In this document: one piece after another, positions 1 through 6,714 of the stretch
Layout of the letters: every line of letters begins with the position of its first letter
How positions within the stretch are numbered: the stretch's first letter is position 1
NCBI GenBank assembly: GCA_002730855.1
Contig: PCBA01000051.1
Location: 1-14,343 of the forward strand
Origin: Gammaproteobacteria bacterium
GTDB lineage: Bacteria > Pseudomonadota > Gammaproteobacteria > Magnimaribacterales > Magnimaribacteraceae
Direction of reading: 5' to 3'
DNA length: 14,343 nucleotides
Translations under genes and position numbers: made by a program
The notes under the pieces: model-generated
What the model saw: the letters and a program-made list of their open reading frames with translations, nothing else
The model's database searches: none
What the model was told of the DNA's origin: nothing

Positions 1-1798
1 ACCCTCCTTCAAAACCACTAAAGGATTCTTCAGGAATATCTCCACCATAAGATAAAGAAAATAAAGTTTGACACTTTTCGTCTTTAGTCATTCTTGTATC
101 TTCTCTTAAATCTTCAATTATAGAATCTATAGTGACTTCAGAATTTACCATAATAAGTCCTTGATCATTTTCTGAATCCAAGATCATGTATTTTTCTTCT
201 CCTGACCATGGCTTCCATTGAGGAAGGTCGTCTGACATTCCTTTGCCTGGATTTCCTGTATACGCAAACTGAGCCCAGTAAGACATCATCTGATCAGATA
301 ATTTTTTTACGCTATCGGAATCTTCAACTACTAGATTTTTTACTAACATGTTGTCTAATCCTGCAGGGAATAGAAAAAGAAGTTCCATGGCGTGAGCGGA
401 TCCAAGCAATAAACCAAAATCCATTCCTTGAACCGTGGGTAATTCATCCCAGTCAAATCTATATACATAAGTATCGTATAGACTGGAAGCAATTAAATCT
501 CTCGCAGGAGAGTCTGCAGCCCTTTGTTTCCAAGAGTCAGAGGAGTATTGATTAACTGCATTATAAAAGTCTGGCCTGAGAACTTCTAAGGGGAGCTCCG
601 TAATGCCCGCCCAAGAAAGAGCGGTGGCAACAACCCCTTCTCCTTCTCCCCATTTAACAAACTCTGGGTTTCTCATATTAAAAAGCTTCGTTTCATACCT
701 ATTAGTGCCGAGAATAATGGGAACACGAGGCATGTTGTTATTAGTAAACGATTCATAAATGCCCTTTTCTCCCATTACATGACCGTCATTAAAAACTCTA
801 GTCATCCCTCCTTTTTTTGGGCTGGCTTCAAAGTAAGCTGTTAATAACTCTTCAGATTTTTTGCTTCTTAAATACGCTTCCAATTCTTGTAAAGACATTG
901 AATCTTGTAGATTTTTAGCACCATTAATGTCGTTTGCTTTTTCATCATTTATTAAAAGTCTATTTATAACTTCTTTAGAGCTCTGTATGTCTGAAGTGCC
1001 ATCTTCAGGATAATAAGACTCAGCGTCTTCAATTAAAGAATGCGAGACTATTCCACTTTGAACAATTGCTTTATGAAATAAACCTGTCGCTATCGGAGAA
1101 GCATACAAAGCTGCTACATTATGTCCGCCAGCAGACTCCCCAAAGATTGTTACATTATTTGCATCTCCTCCGAAATTTCCAATATTCTCTTTTATCCATT
1201 TAAGAGCCATTATGTTATCCAAAGTGCCAAAATTTCCTGAAATGTCTTCTATACTTGAATTGCCTTGCCTAAGAGCAGGATGTCTGAACCAACCTAAATT
1301 GGACATTCGATACTGAACCGTAACAACAATAACTTCATGTTGAGAGACTAAATCAGTTGGGTAATAGGTATCAGCTGAGCCTATCGTATTACCTCCACCA
1401 TGAATCCACACCATGACAGGTACTTTTTTCTCTCCTGCCTGCTCAAGAGACCAAGCGGGTGACCAAACGTTTAAATAAAGACAATCTTCCGAACCAATCC
1501 AACCCCCTTCAGTTCCGGTCATTATCCCTTCTCTTTGAAAACAAACCTCAGAAAATTCTGAAGCCTCATATCTGGAATCAAATTTTTTAGGTTGAATGGG
1601 TGCTTTCCATCTTAAATCCCCTACAGGAGGTTCCGCAAATGGGATACCTAACCAAGCATACGTATTCTTCTCGCTCTGAATCCCAATAACCTCTCCCTGT
1701 TTAAGAGTTCTAACAGAATCATCTGGTAATGAGTTACCACAACCTTGTAAAATTAGAATTAATGAAACAGCTATAAATGTGTACTTCTTAAACAACAC
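1..1798 (-). CDS. Type-B carboxylesterase lipoprotein, C-terminus cut by window edge
   Basis: The frame is open for 599 codons to the window edge, so the gene is partial at its 3' end. It is a carboxylesterase type B (COesterase alpha/beta-hydrolase), a family that hydrolyses carboxylic esters. Visible motifs are the oxyanion-hole HGGG (residues 133-136) and the nucleophile elbow GESAGG with Ser222. Glu369 (GTNRYET) and His469 (GSAHAMEL) complete the likely triad. The N-terminus has KK, a hydrophobic stretch and a lipobox ending at Cys20 (ILQGC), which predicts an envelope lipoprotein. I chose the GTG start because AGGAG lies 7 bases upstream (1806-1810) and an in-frame stop closes the frame at 1811-1813; no ATG lies between. 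It is divergent from the acyl-CoA dehydrogenase and related to the esterase at 6715-8319. The substrate cannot be read from sequence. Confidence 0.9.
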   Translation of the reverse strand, partial: MLFKKYTFIAVSLILILQGCGNSLPDDSVRTLKQGEVIGIQSEKNTYAWLGIPFAEPPVGDLRWKAPIQPKKFDSRYEASEFSEVCFQREGIMTGTEGGWIGSEDCLYLNVWSPAWSLEQAGEKKVPVMVWIHGGGNTIGSADTYYPTDLVSQHEVIVVTVQYRMSNLGWFRHPALRQGNSSIEDISGNFGTLDNIMALKWIKENIGNFGGDANNVTIFGESAGGHNVAALYASPIATGLFHKAIVQSGIVSHSLIEDAESYYPEDGTSDIQSSKEVINRLLINDEKANDINGAKNLQDSMSLQELEAYLRSKKSEELLTAYFEASPKKGGMTRVFNDGHVMGEKGIYESFTNNNMPRVPIILGTNRYETKLFNMRNPEFVKWGEGEGVVATALSWAGITELPLEVLRPDFYNAVNQYSSDSWKQRAADSPARDLIASSLYDTYVYRFDWDELPTVQGMDFGLLLGSAHAMELLFLFPAGLDNMLVKNLVVEDSDSVKKLSDQMMSYWAQFAYTGNPGKGMSDDLPQWKPWSGEEKYMILDSENDQGLIMVNSEVTIDSIIEDLREDTRMTKDEKCQTLFSLSYGGDIPEESFSGFEGG

Positions 1799-1993
1799 TC
1801 TCTTATCTCCTTATTAATTAGTCTTGCATAATATTAAACCTTAGTTTATTTCAATGCAGTTCTTTTAACCTAAAGTTAGTTTGTTCTAGGCAAAAAAGAT
1901 TATAAAAATGAATCTTGTATATATAAACATAAAAATAACTATTTTATAACCTGTATTAAAGCTTGCATGCAGTTGATATGTCTCGTAAATTAG

Positions 1994-2012
1994 AAGTCTA
2001 AACAAGAGACTT
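1994..2012 (+). promoter_or_regulatory. Small inverted repeat in leader of acyl-CoA dehydrogenase gene
   Basis: AAGTCT (1994-1999) and AGACTT (2007-2012) form a 6-bp stem around a 7-base spacer, ending 3 bases before the AGGAG ribosome binding site. It could be a leader hairpin or an operator. The 229-base divergent intergenic region (1799-2027) also holds the 8-base palindrome TGCATGCA at 1964-1971. I could not assign convincing -35/-10 pairs for either gene. Confidence 0.25.
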
Positions 2013-2027
2013 TACAGGAGAGCGATC

Positions 2028-3242
2028 ATGCAAATATCACCAATACCAACTCTGTCAGATGAGATAAACGATATACGTCTAAGAACAGCTGATATTGTTG
2101 CAAATAGAATTATCCCCAATGAAACTACAATTTATTCTGGCGGTGATAAATCTAAGAAGCTTAGAAAAGAAATTAACAAAGAAGTAAAGAATCAAGGGCT
2201 ATGGGCTCCTCACCTACCGGAAGAATATGGCGGTATGGGAAATGGTTTCCTAGTGCACGCTTATATGAATGAAATACTCGCCTGGTCCCCTTTGGGCAAT
2301 AGACTTTTTGGTGTCATAGCACCTAACTCTGGCAATCAAAAAATATTAGTGAAGTATGGAACTGAGGAGCAAAAAAAGAAGTGGCTTATGCCATTAATCA
2401 ATCAAGAAATGGAGTCCGGTTTTTCTATGACTGAACCTGATTCAGCAGGATCAGACCCAAGGTCTTTGACAACAACTGCTGTTAAAGAAGGAGATGAATG
2501 GGTAATTAACGGCCACAAGATAATGACTTCAAATGGTCAAAGAGCAGATTTCTTAGTTGTTATGTGTAAAACAGAAGACGGTGAAGATGGAGAAGCCAAT
2601 CAACAAATGACTCAAATTATTGTTCCTACGGACACTCCGGGAGTCAATAGAATTAGATCAGTTCCTATCTGGGGACACACTGGCGGCGACCATATGGAAA
2701 TAAAATATGAAAACGTAAGAGTTCCATTAGAAAATGCCCTTGGAGCGCGTGGATCCGGCCACCAAGCAGCACAAGATAGGTTGGGCGCGGGAAGGGTTTA
2801 TCATTGCATGAATACTATCGGTCAGATGTGGAGGGCTTTTGATATTATGGTTAAGTATTCTACCGAAAGAGAAGTGCACGGAGGAAAGCTGGAAACTAAA
2901 CAGTTTATTCAAGGTTTCATTGCTGACTCTTATATGGATATTCAAGCCTCCAGGTTAATGACCATCCATTGTGCAGAGGTCATGGATAAAGAAGGAGATG
3001 CGAGAGTAGATATATCTGCAATAAAAGTTTTTGTACCCCTTGCTGGTGGAAGAGTTGTCGATAGAGCAATACAAATACACGGTTGGAGAGGAGTATCAGG
3101 CGACACGCCCCTTGCTGGAATGTTCCAAGGCTTTAGAACCTTAAGATTAGCAGACGGACCTGATGAAGTTCATAGAATCCTTATAGCGAAGGAAATCTTA
3201 AAGAAATACCATGATGGACTTTCTTGGGATTTTGGAGTCTAA
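2028..3242 (+). CDS. Acyl-CoA dehydrogenase, ACAD10/11-like
   Basis: A 404-residue FAD-dependent acyl-CoA dehydrogenase, expected to introduce the alpha-beta double bond into an acyl-CoA thioester in the cytoplasm and pass electrons to ETF. The family signature FSMTEPDSAGSDP is at about 132-144, the middle beta-domain continues to about 235, and the C-terminal helical domain carries QIHGWRG (349-355). The catalytic region reads LRLADGPDEVH (about 372-382). Asp376 sits where medium-chain enzymes have the catalytic Glu of the YEGT motif. As I know the family, this ADGPDEVH form marks the ACAD10/ACAD11 branch. The ATG start has AGGAG at 2016-2020, 7 bases upstream. The gene is divergent from an esterase and convergent with a thioesterase 2 bases away. 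Chain-length specificity is unknown. Confidence 0.93.
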   Translation: MQISPIPTLSDEINDIRLRTADIVANRIIPNETTIYSGGDKSKKLRKEINKEVKNQGLWAPHLPEEYGGMGNGFLVHAYMNEILAWSPLGNRLFGVIAPNSGNQKILVKYGTEEQKKKWLMPLINQEMESGFSMTEPDSAGSDPRSLTTTAVKEGDEWVINGHKIMTSNGQRADFLVVMCKTEDGEDGEANQQMTQIIVPTDTPGVNRIRSVPIWGHTGGDHMEIKYENVRVPLENALGARGSGHQAAQDRLGAGRVYHCMNTIGQMWRAFDIMVKYSTEREVHGGKLETKQFIQGFIADSYMDIQASRLMTIHCAEVMDKEGDARVDISAIKVFVPLAGGRVVDRAIQIHGWRGVSGDTPLAGMFQGFRTLRLADGPDEVHRILIAKEILKKYHDGLSWDFGV

Positions 3243-3244
3243 GA

Positions 3245-3664
3245 CTAACCTATAGGCAGCAACTTCACAGTAGAGGTAGAAGTAGCTACTAAAGATTCTT
3301 TTTGGTAGAGCTTGCTAGCCATAAAAGCTGTACTTTTTCCGAGCTGGACAACCTCGGCTACACAATTTAGCTTCCCGGGTTTCGACGGCGCTAAGAAACT
3401 GACATTAATATCCAATGTCATAGCCATTACTTTAAAATCAAAAAGCCCCATTAATAAATGTGCCATTGGAGCATCTAACATACCGGTTACAAAGCCCCCT
3501 TGTACTATTTGACCTTCTGAATGAGTAAATTCATGCTTAGCTTCAAATTCCATCTCAATCGACGGAGGCTCAGAGCTAAAACTCAAAACTTTCATACCAA
3601 GAGTCTCAGTGCAAGGAGCTGAATGGGATTTTAAGGTCTTAAGTCTTTCTTGATCATTCATCAT
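3245..3664 (-). CDS. PaaI-like hotdog-fold acyl-CoA thioesterase
   Basis: A 139-residue single-domain hotdog protein of the PaaI/YdiI-like thioesterase type, expected to hydrolyse acyl-CoA to free acid and CoA in the cytoplasm. The catalytic segment HSEGQIVQGGFVTGMLDAP (about 48-66) resembles the PaaI pattern (N-x-G-x-x-H-G-G ... D). Asp64 is retained, but Gln55 stands where His is usual in PaaI. The strand motif TLDINVSFLAP (83-93) and a following Gly-Lys-(S/T) turn (109-111) are typical of the fold. I chose the first of two adjacent ATG codons because AAGGAA lies about 6 bases upstream. The stop codon is 2 bases from the convergent acyl-CoA dehydrogenase stop, so there is no room for a separate terminator. 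The partner gene suggests a role in acyl-CoA turnover, but the substrate is not known. Confidence 0.85.
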   Translation of the reverse strand: MMNDQERLKTLKSHSAPCTETLGMKVLSFSSEPPSIEMEFEAKHEFTHSEGQIVQGGFVTGMLDAPMAHLLMGLFDFKVMAMTLDINVSFLAPSKPGKLNCVAEVVQLGKSTAFMASKLYQKESLVATSTSTVKLLPIG

Positions 3665-3715
3665 TAAATTCCTTTTGACCTATTTTAACCTAACAAATAC
3701 ATCTAAGAATTAATT

Positions 3716-3786
3716 TTCAATGGCGATAGATGAAACTCTAGCTGCGCCCAACTAATATTATTTTACAAGCCTCATCTACCATTGAG
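3716..3786. repeat. Long imperfect hairpin 1 of the 3665-4033 cluster
   Basis: TCAATGG (3717-3723) pairs with CCATTGA (3779-3785). After a 4/1-base internal loop, AGATGA (3728-3733) pairs with TCATCT (3772-3777). The terminal loop is about 38 bases and contains the palindrome TAATATTA. Two consecutive helices separated by a short internal loop are unlikely by chance in such a short stretch, but the large loop weakens the case. Confidence 0.45.
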
Positions 3787-3788
3787 GT

Positions 3789-3846
3789 GCAGGACACAGA
3801 TAAAAATCAGCTTGAGCAGCTAAAAATGAGTGAAACTGCATCCTGC
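3789..3846. repeat. Inverted repeat 2 of the 3665-4033 cluster
   Basis: GCAGGA (3789-3794) pairs with TCCTGC (3841-3846) around a 46-base interior. Inside is a smaller AGCT/AGCT hairpin with the loop TGAGC. It starts 2 bases after the previous inverted repeat ends. Confidence 0.3.
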
Positions 3847-3865
3847 TATTGAGACTTGAGAGGAA

Positions 3866-3985
3866 ACCTTGGGAGGTTATTCTGGGGAGAATTTAGACAC
3901 CTCTCAGTCACAATCTTGATATCTAAAAAGCTCACCTTGGAGAGGTACATTCTTGGGCAGAATTAAAAACCTCTTAGACATCAAT
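3866..3985 (+). repeat. Tandem pair of nested hairpins (units 3866-3914 and 3934-3985)
   Basis: Two units of about 50 bases, roughly three quarters identical by eye, start 68 bases apart. Each begins ACCTTGG and folds the same way. The outer helices are 3871-3877 with 3899-3905 and 3940-3946 with 3969-3975. The inner helix ATTCT/AGAAT is 3879-3883 with 3888-3892 and 3949-3953 with 3959-3963. Inner loops are GGGG and TGGGC. In the outer stem, a G-T pair in unit 1 (3872/3904) is A-T in unit 2 (3941/3974), and a G-C pair (3871/3905) is G-T (3940/3975). Stem differences preserve pairing on the plus strand, while loops and linkers change freely. I do not recognise it as a named riboswitch or RNA family. 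Confidence 0.6.
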
Positions 3986-3993
3986 ATTAATTA

Positions 3994-4018
3994 TATACAT
4001 ACATAAATAAAATGTATA
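3994..4018. terminator. AT-only hairpin after the PqaA-family gene
   Basis: TATACAT (3994-4000) and ATGTATA (4012-4018) form a perfect 7-bp stem around an 11-base loop. On the minus strand it lies 15 bases downstream of the hydrolase stop codon, where a terminator would be. It has only one G-C pair and no clean T-run, so termination activity is doubtful. Confidence 0.25.
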
Positions 4019-4033
4019 GTCTGTTAAGAAAGC

Positions 4034-5422
4034 TTATTTTGTAGACATAAATCCTTTCGGGTTTTTTGGGTACTTATATTCGTAGGGCAAGGTATCTGGA
4101 GATACCCTAACGCCACTAGTTACAATAAAAGGAAGCTGATCTCCCTCTTGGTAAGTAGCTTCTATAAAATAGGCTCTCCATCCCTTCTGAGGTGCTTTCA
4201 AAGAAGAAATATAATTACCTTCTGAATTAATTTCTATCACTTCCGATTTCCAGCTTTTGCCTATTACATCAATTCTAAAGTCTCTACTTTTAAGATTTTC
4301 GGCCCACCAAAGCTTTACTTTTTTTGGTCTTACTTCTGAACTGAAAGAAATTTGACTGTTATCTAGAAACTCCCATTCATATTTGGGCCTCGCTTCCTGA
4401 TTTAGTATTCCTGTATAAAAAGAAAACATTGACTCTAGAATATATGACCCTTTAAGCCCGTGCCCTACATTCGGAACGTAGCGAATATGTTTTTCATTAG
4501 GCAATTCCTCAAAATAAAATTGTGAAGAAGTTGGTATGAAAAATTCATCACCTGCAGCATTAATGATGTATTTTGGGAATTGGTATCTTTCTTTATAGCT
4601 AAAAGGATCTACCAGCTTAAATAACTCCTTTGCTTCAGGAGATCCCCACCAATCCATTGTTTTCATGTCCACATAATCTTGAATGGCTGGAGCCCAAAAG
4701 CCATAAGCTTCCCAATGATGCTTGAAAGATGGCGTAACGTTTAACATGTCTATTACAAGAGGCATGATTGCCTTAACTCTATTATCTGTGGCCGCAACGG
4801 TCCAAGTAGTCCAGCCTCTTTTAGAGGCTCCAGTAATAACGAAGTCCTTAACTTCGTCCTTTTTAAACAGTCCTTGTATTGTGTCCATAGCAGCAATAGC
4901 GCTTTTGGTCATTGCCATCCGCGCAGGCCATCGCGGATCACCCGTCTTAAAAAATTTATCCCACGTGTACGCAATAATTGCATCTTCCCACCTTTGAGAA
5001 CTTTCATCTGAGAATTGCAAAGGCTGGTTGGGAACGGCCTTTAATTCACCGATTACAGAACCAGAAGACAAAGCAAATCTAACTAACTCTTCAGGAGCTT
5101 TTGGTAAAGGATCGTTAGTATCACCAGCGCCTATCATCAGTAAAGCTGTATCCGTGTTGAGTTTCTTTGGCTCTATGACAGTAAGCCAGTGAGACCAAGC
5201 GGTCTGATCAATGTCTTCACTGGTAAGGAAATTTTGCGAGGTCATTCTGATTGAATGTACAAAATAATCCTTACGTTCTAGAACTTGTTTAGTTTCATAA
5301 CTAAATGAAGTGTCCTCCTCATGAACATACTTATCTAAACTATTTTGAATAAACTCTGACCTGGGGTCAGCTTGAATTAAAAAAGGAAACAGAATGATTA
5401 CATTAATTAGTATTCTTCTCAT
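4034..5422 (-). CDS. Secreted PhoPQ-activated pathogenicity-related (PqaA) family hydrolase
   Basis: A 462-residue protein of the PhoPQ_related (PqaA-like) family, which has an alpha/beta-hydrolase fold of poorly known substrate. The diagnostic block ITGASKRGWTTWT (196-208) contains the probable nucleophile Ser200. It is followed by the family segment VIDMLNVTPSFKHHWEAYG (223-241). Asp292 (AAGDEFF) and His321 (NVGHG) are the likely remaining triad residues. A C-terminal beta-rich region of about 120 residues completes the protein. The N-terminus is a Sec signal peptide (MRR, then a hydrophobic run to QA, residues 17-18), so it acts in the periplasm or outside. I chose ATG at 5422, because the in-frame TTG at 5434 lies within the Shine-Dalgarno TTGAGGAGAG. 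The family name comes from Salmonella regulation and does not by itself imply virulence. It is divergent from nrdB. Confidence 0.88.
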   Translation of the reverse strand: MRRILINVIILFPFLIQADPRSEFIQNSLDKYVHEEDTSFSYETKQVLERKDYFVHSIRMTSQNFLTSEDIDQTAWSHWLTVIEPKKLNTDTALLMIGAGDTNDPLPKAPEELVRFALSSGSVIGELKAVPNQPLQFSDESSQRWEDAIIAYTWDKFFKTGDPRWPARMAMTKSAIAAMDTIQGLFKKDEVKDFVITGASKRGWTTWTVAATDNRVKAIMPLVIDMLNVTPSFKHHWEAYGFWAPAIQDYVDMKTMDWWGSPEAKELFKLVDPFSYKERYQFPKYIINAAGDEFFIPTSSQFYFEELPNEKHIRYVPNVGHGLKGSYILESMFSFYTGILNQEARPKYEWEFLDNSQISFSSEVRPKKVKLWWAENLKSRDFRIDVIGKSWKSEVIEINSEGNYISSLKAPQKGWRAYFIEATYQEGDQLPFIVTSGVRVSPDTLPYEYKYPKNPKGFMSTK

Positions 5423-5470
5423 ATCTCTCCTCAAGATTCTTTACTTTACTAGGAAACATTTTTCTTTTAA

Positions 5471-5500
5471 TTGACCAAAATCAAAACCTCAATCTATATA
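5471..5500 (+). promoter_or_regulatory. Sigma-70-type promoter of nrdB
   Basis: A -35-like TTGACC (5471-5476) and a -10-like TATATA (5495-5500) are separated by 18 bases. This would start transcription near 5507, about 50 bases before the nrdB ATG. The -10 lies inside the first NrdR box, which is the expected arrangement for repression. Confidence 0.6.
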
Positions 5501-5506
5501 CAGTGT
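5491..5506 (+). promoter_or_regulatory. NrdR box 1 upstream of nrdB
   Basis: AATCTATATACAGTGT matches the 16-base NrdR consensus acaCwAtATatwGtgt at 13 positions, including the conserved C at position 4 and G at position 13. NrdR is the ATP/dATP-sensing zinc-ribbon repressor of ribonucleotide reductase genes. This box overlaps the -10 element. Confidence 0.8.
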
Positions 5507-5522
5507 TATTTTCAACATAATA

Positions 5523-5538
5523 ACACTATATGTAGTAT
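5523..5538 (+). promoter_or_regulatory. NrdR box 2 upstream of nrdB
   Basis: ACACTATATGTAGTAT matches the NrdR consensus at 14 of 16 positions. It begins 32 bases after box 1, about three helical turns, which is the usual spacing of paired NrdR boxes. It lies just downstream of the inferred transcription start. Confidence 0.82.
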
Positions 5539-5558
5539 CAAGAACAAACCAAGGCATT

Positions 5559-6665
5559 ATGAAAAGCTGGGAAGACATCGACCTTCAGAAAGGCCCTAAC
5601 ACGAGCTCTTCTTCTAATCATAAACACTTATCTTGGGAAGCATCAGAAGAATCGATTAGTTTGACACAACCAGTCAGAATAGAAGATAAAAGGATAATAA
5701 ATGGACGCTCAGATATAAATCAACTAGCGCCTTTTAAATATCCTTGGGCTTGGAAATATTTTCTAAATGCCAATAAAAATCATTGGACTCCTTTAGATGT
5801 GAACATGACACAAGATGTTTACGATTATAAGTTTAAGCTTACAGAAGCAGAAATCCACTTATATGAGAATGTACTTTCTTATTTAACCACTTCAGACATC
5901 CTGGCTATGCGAAATATTGGATTAGCTGTTATGGAAAAAATGACAGCCCCTGAGATACAGATCTACCAAGCACGACAAGTTTATGAAGAATCACTCCATA
6001 CATGGACTTATCAACACTGCATAGAGACTCTAGGCCTTAACCAAGGAGAGGTTTATAACCGGTATAGAGTTGTTCCCGAAATTAATGCAAAGATCCAAAT
6101 GGCAAATAATTACATTTCAGTTATTCTTCGTAATAATATTGATCTTAATGACCAAGACGAATTACATCAATTCTTACTCTCTTATATATTTTTTGCAGCT
6201 ATTTTTGAAGGGATATGGTTCTACAATGGCTTCAGTCCAATATTCTCTCTTCAAAGACGAGGATTAATGAGAGGTACAGCTGAGCAGTTCCAATACATTA
6301 TGCGTGACGAAGTTATGCATTGTAGTTTTGGAATACGTGTTATCCGTCAAATTCTGGCTGAGAATAACTTAACTCTAGACTTAAATGCTATACAAAGCAT
6401 GTGGGAAGAAGCTGAGGAAGCCGAATCAAACTATGCTCGTTATATTCTAGAAAGTCCTATTCTAGGGTATAAGTCTAGTGATCATATTGAACAATTTCGC
6501 TTCTTGTCGAATAGACGAGCAAGACAATTAGGATTATCAGAACCGTTCCCTAATGCTAAATGTGCTTTGCCTTGGCTTGATGAGCAAGTTAATATTTGTA
6601 AAGAAAAGAACTTTTTTGAAACTACAGTTACAGAGTACCAACAAGGCGGACTGAGTTGGGAGTAG
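5559..6665 (+). CDS. nrdB: Class Ia ribonucleotide reductase beta (R2) subunit
   Basis: A 368-residue R2 protein. It houses the di-iron/tyrosyl radical cofactor and passes the radical to the NrdA alpha subunit for reduction of ribonucleotides to deoxyribonucleotides in the cytoplasm. Iron ligands are visible as Asp113 (TTSDILAMRN), Glu144 and His147 (EESLHTWTY), Glu217 (IFEGIWFY), and Glu251 and His254 (RDEVMH). Radical Tyr151 is present at the spacing of E. coli Y122, which argues against a tyrosine-free class Ic enzyme. The C-terminal tail carries Tyr360, a candidate for the radical-relay Tyr356, and ends GGLSWE, the flexible segment that docks on alpha. ATG at 5559 has AAGG 4 bases upstream. 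Paired NrdR boxes and a promoter precede it. No nrdA is adjacent: a PqaA-family gene lies upstream and an esterase is convergent downstream. Confidence 0.95.
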   Translation: MKSWEDIDLQKGPNTSSSSNHKHLSWEASEESISLTQPVRIEDKRIINGRSDINQLAPFKYPWAWKYFLNANKNHWTPLDVNMTQDVYDYKFKLTEAEIHLYENVLSYLTTSDILAMRNIGLAVMEKMTAPEIQIYQARQVYEESLHTWTYQHCIETLGLNQGEVYNRYRVVPEINAKIQMANNYISVILRNNIDLNDQDELHQFLLSYIFFAAIFEGIWFYNGFSPIFSLQRRGLMRGTAEQFQYIMRDEVMHCSFGIRVIRQILAENNLTLDLNAIQSMWEEAEEAESNYARYILESPILGYKSSDHIEQFRFLSNRRARQLGLSEPFPNAKCALPWLDEQVNICKEKNFFETTVTEYQQGGLSWE

Positions 6666-6714
6666 GTAGATATATTTAGTAAATTCTAATTTAAACGGGT
6701 TCCAATTTTATCTC

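Larger units (their letters stand above)
3665..4033. other. 369-base gene-free, hairpin-rich intergenic region
   Basis: I see no convincing coding sequence here. It lies between the thioesterase start and the stop codon of the PqaA-family hydrolase, both on the minus strand. It contains five consecutive inverted repeats: 3716-3786, 3789-3846, 3869-3907, 3940-3975 and 3994-4018. The third and fourth are tandem diverged copies of one nested hairpin. The region could hold a structured non-coding RNA, a MITE-like element, or a long leader of the thioesterase gene. The outermost sequences TTTTAACC...TACAT (3683-3702) and the complement of 4012-4029 are weakly similar as inverted termini, which gives slight support for a mobile element. 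Confidence 0.6.

Noticed and set aside
1..1798. Pseudogene, because the esterase has no stop codon.
   Set aside because: The frame is open throughout with all catalytic motifs; it simply runs off the window edge.
3866..3985. CRISPR array, given two repeat units.
   Set aside because: Only two diverged units with internal dyad symmetry, no identical repeats or regular spacers, and no cas genes in the window.
4034..5422. Virulence locus, from the family name PhoPQ-activated pathogenicity-related.
   Set aside because: The name reflects the first described Salmonella member; nothing else in the window is virulence related.
5423..5434. Earlier TTG start for the PqaA-family gene.
   Set aside because: The TTG codon is part of the Shine-Dalgarno region TTGAGGAGAG, which precedes ATG 5422 and leads directly into a good signal peptide.
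5559..6665. Tyrosine-free (class Ic or similar) ribonucleotide reductase R2.
   Set aside because: Tyr151 is present at the expected spacing after ligands Glu144 and His147, and the first ligand is Asp113.
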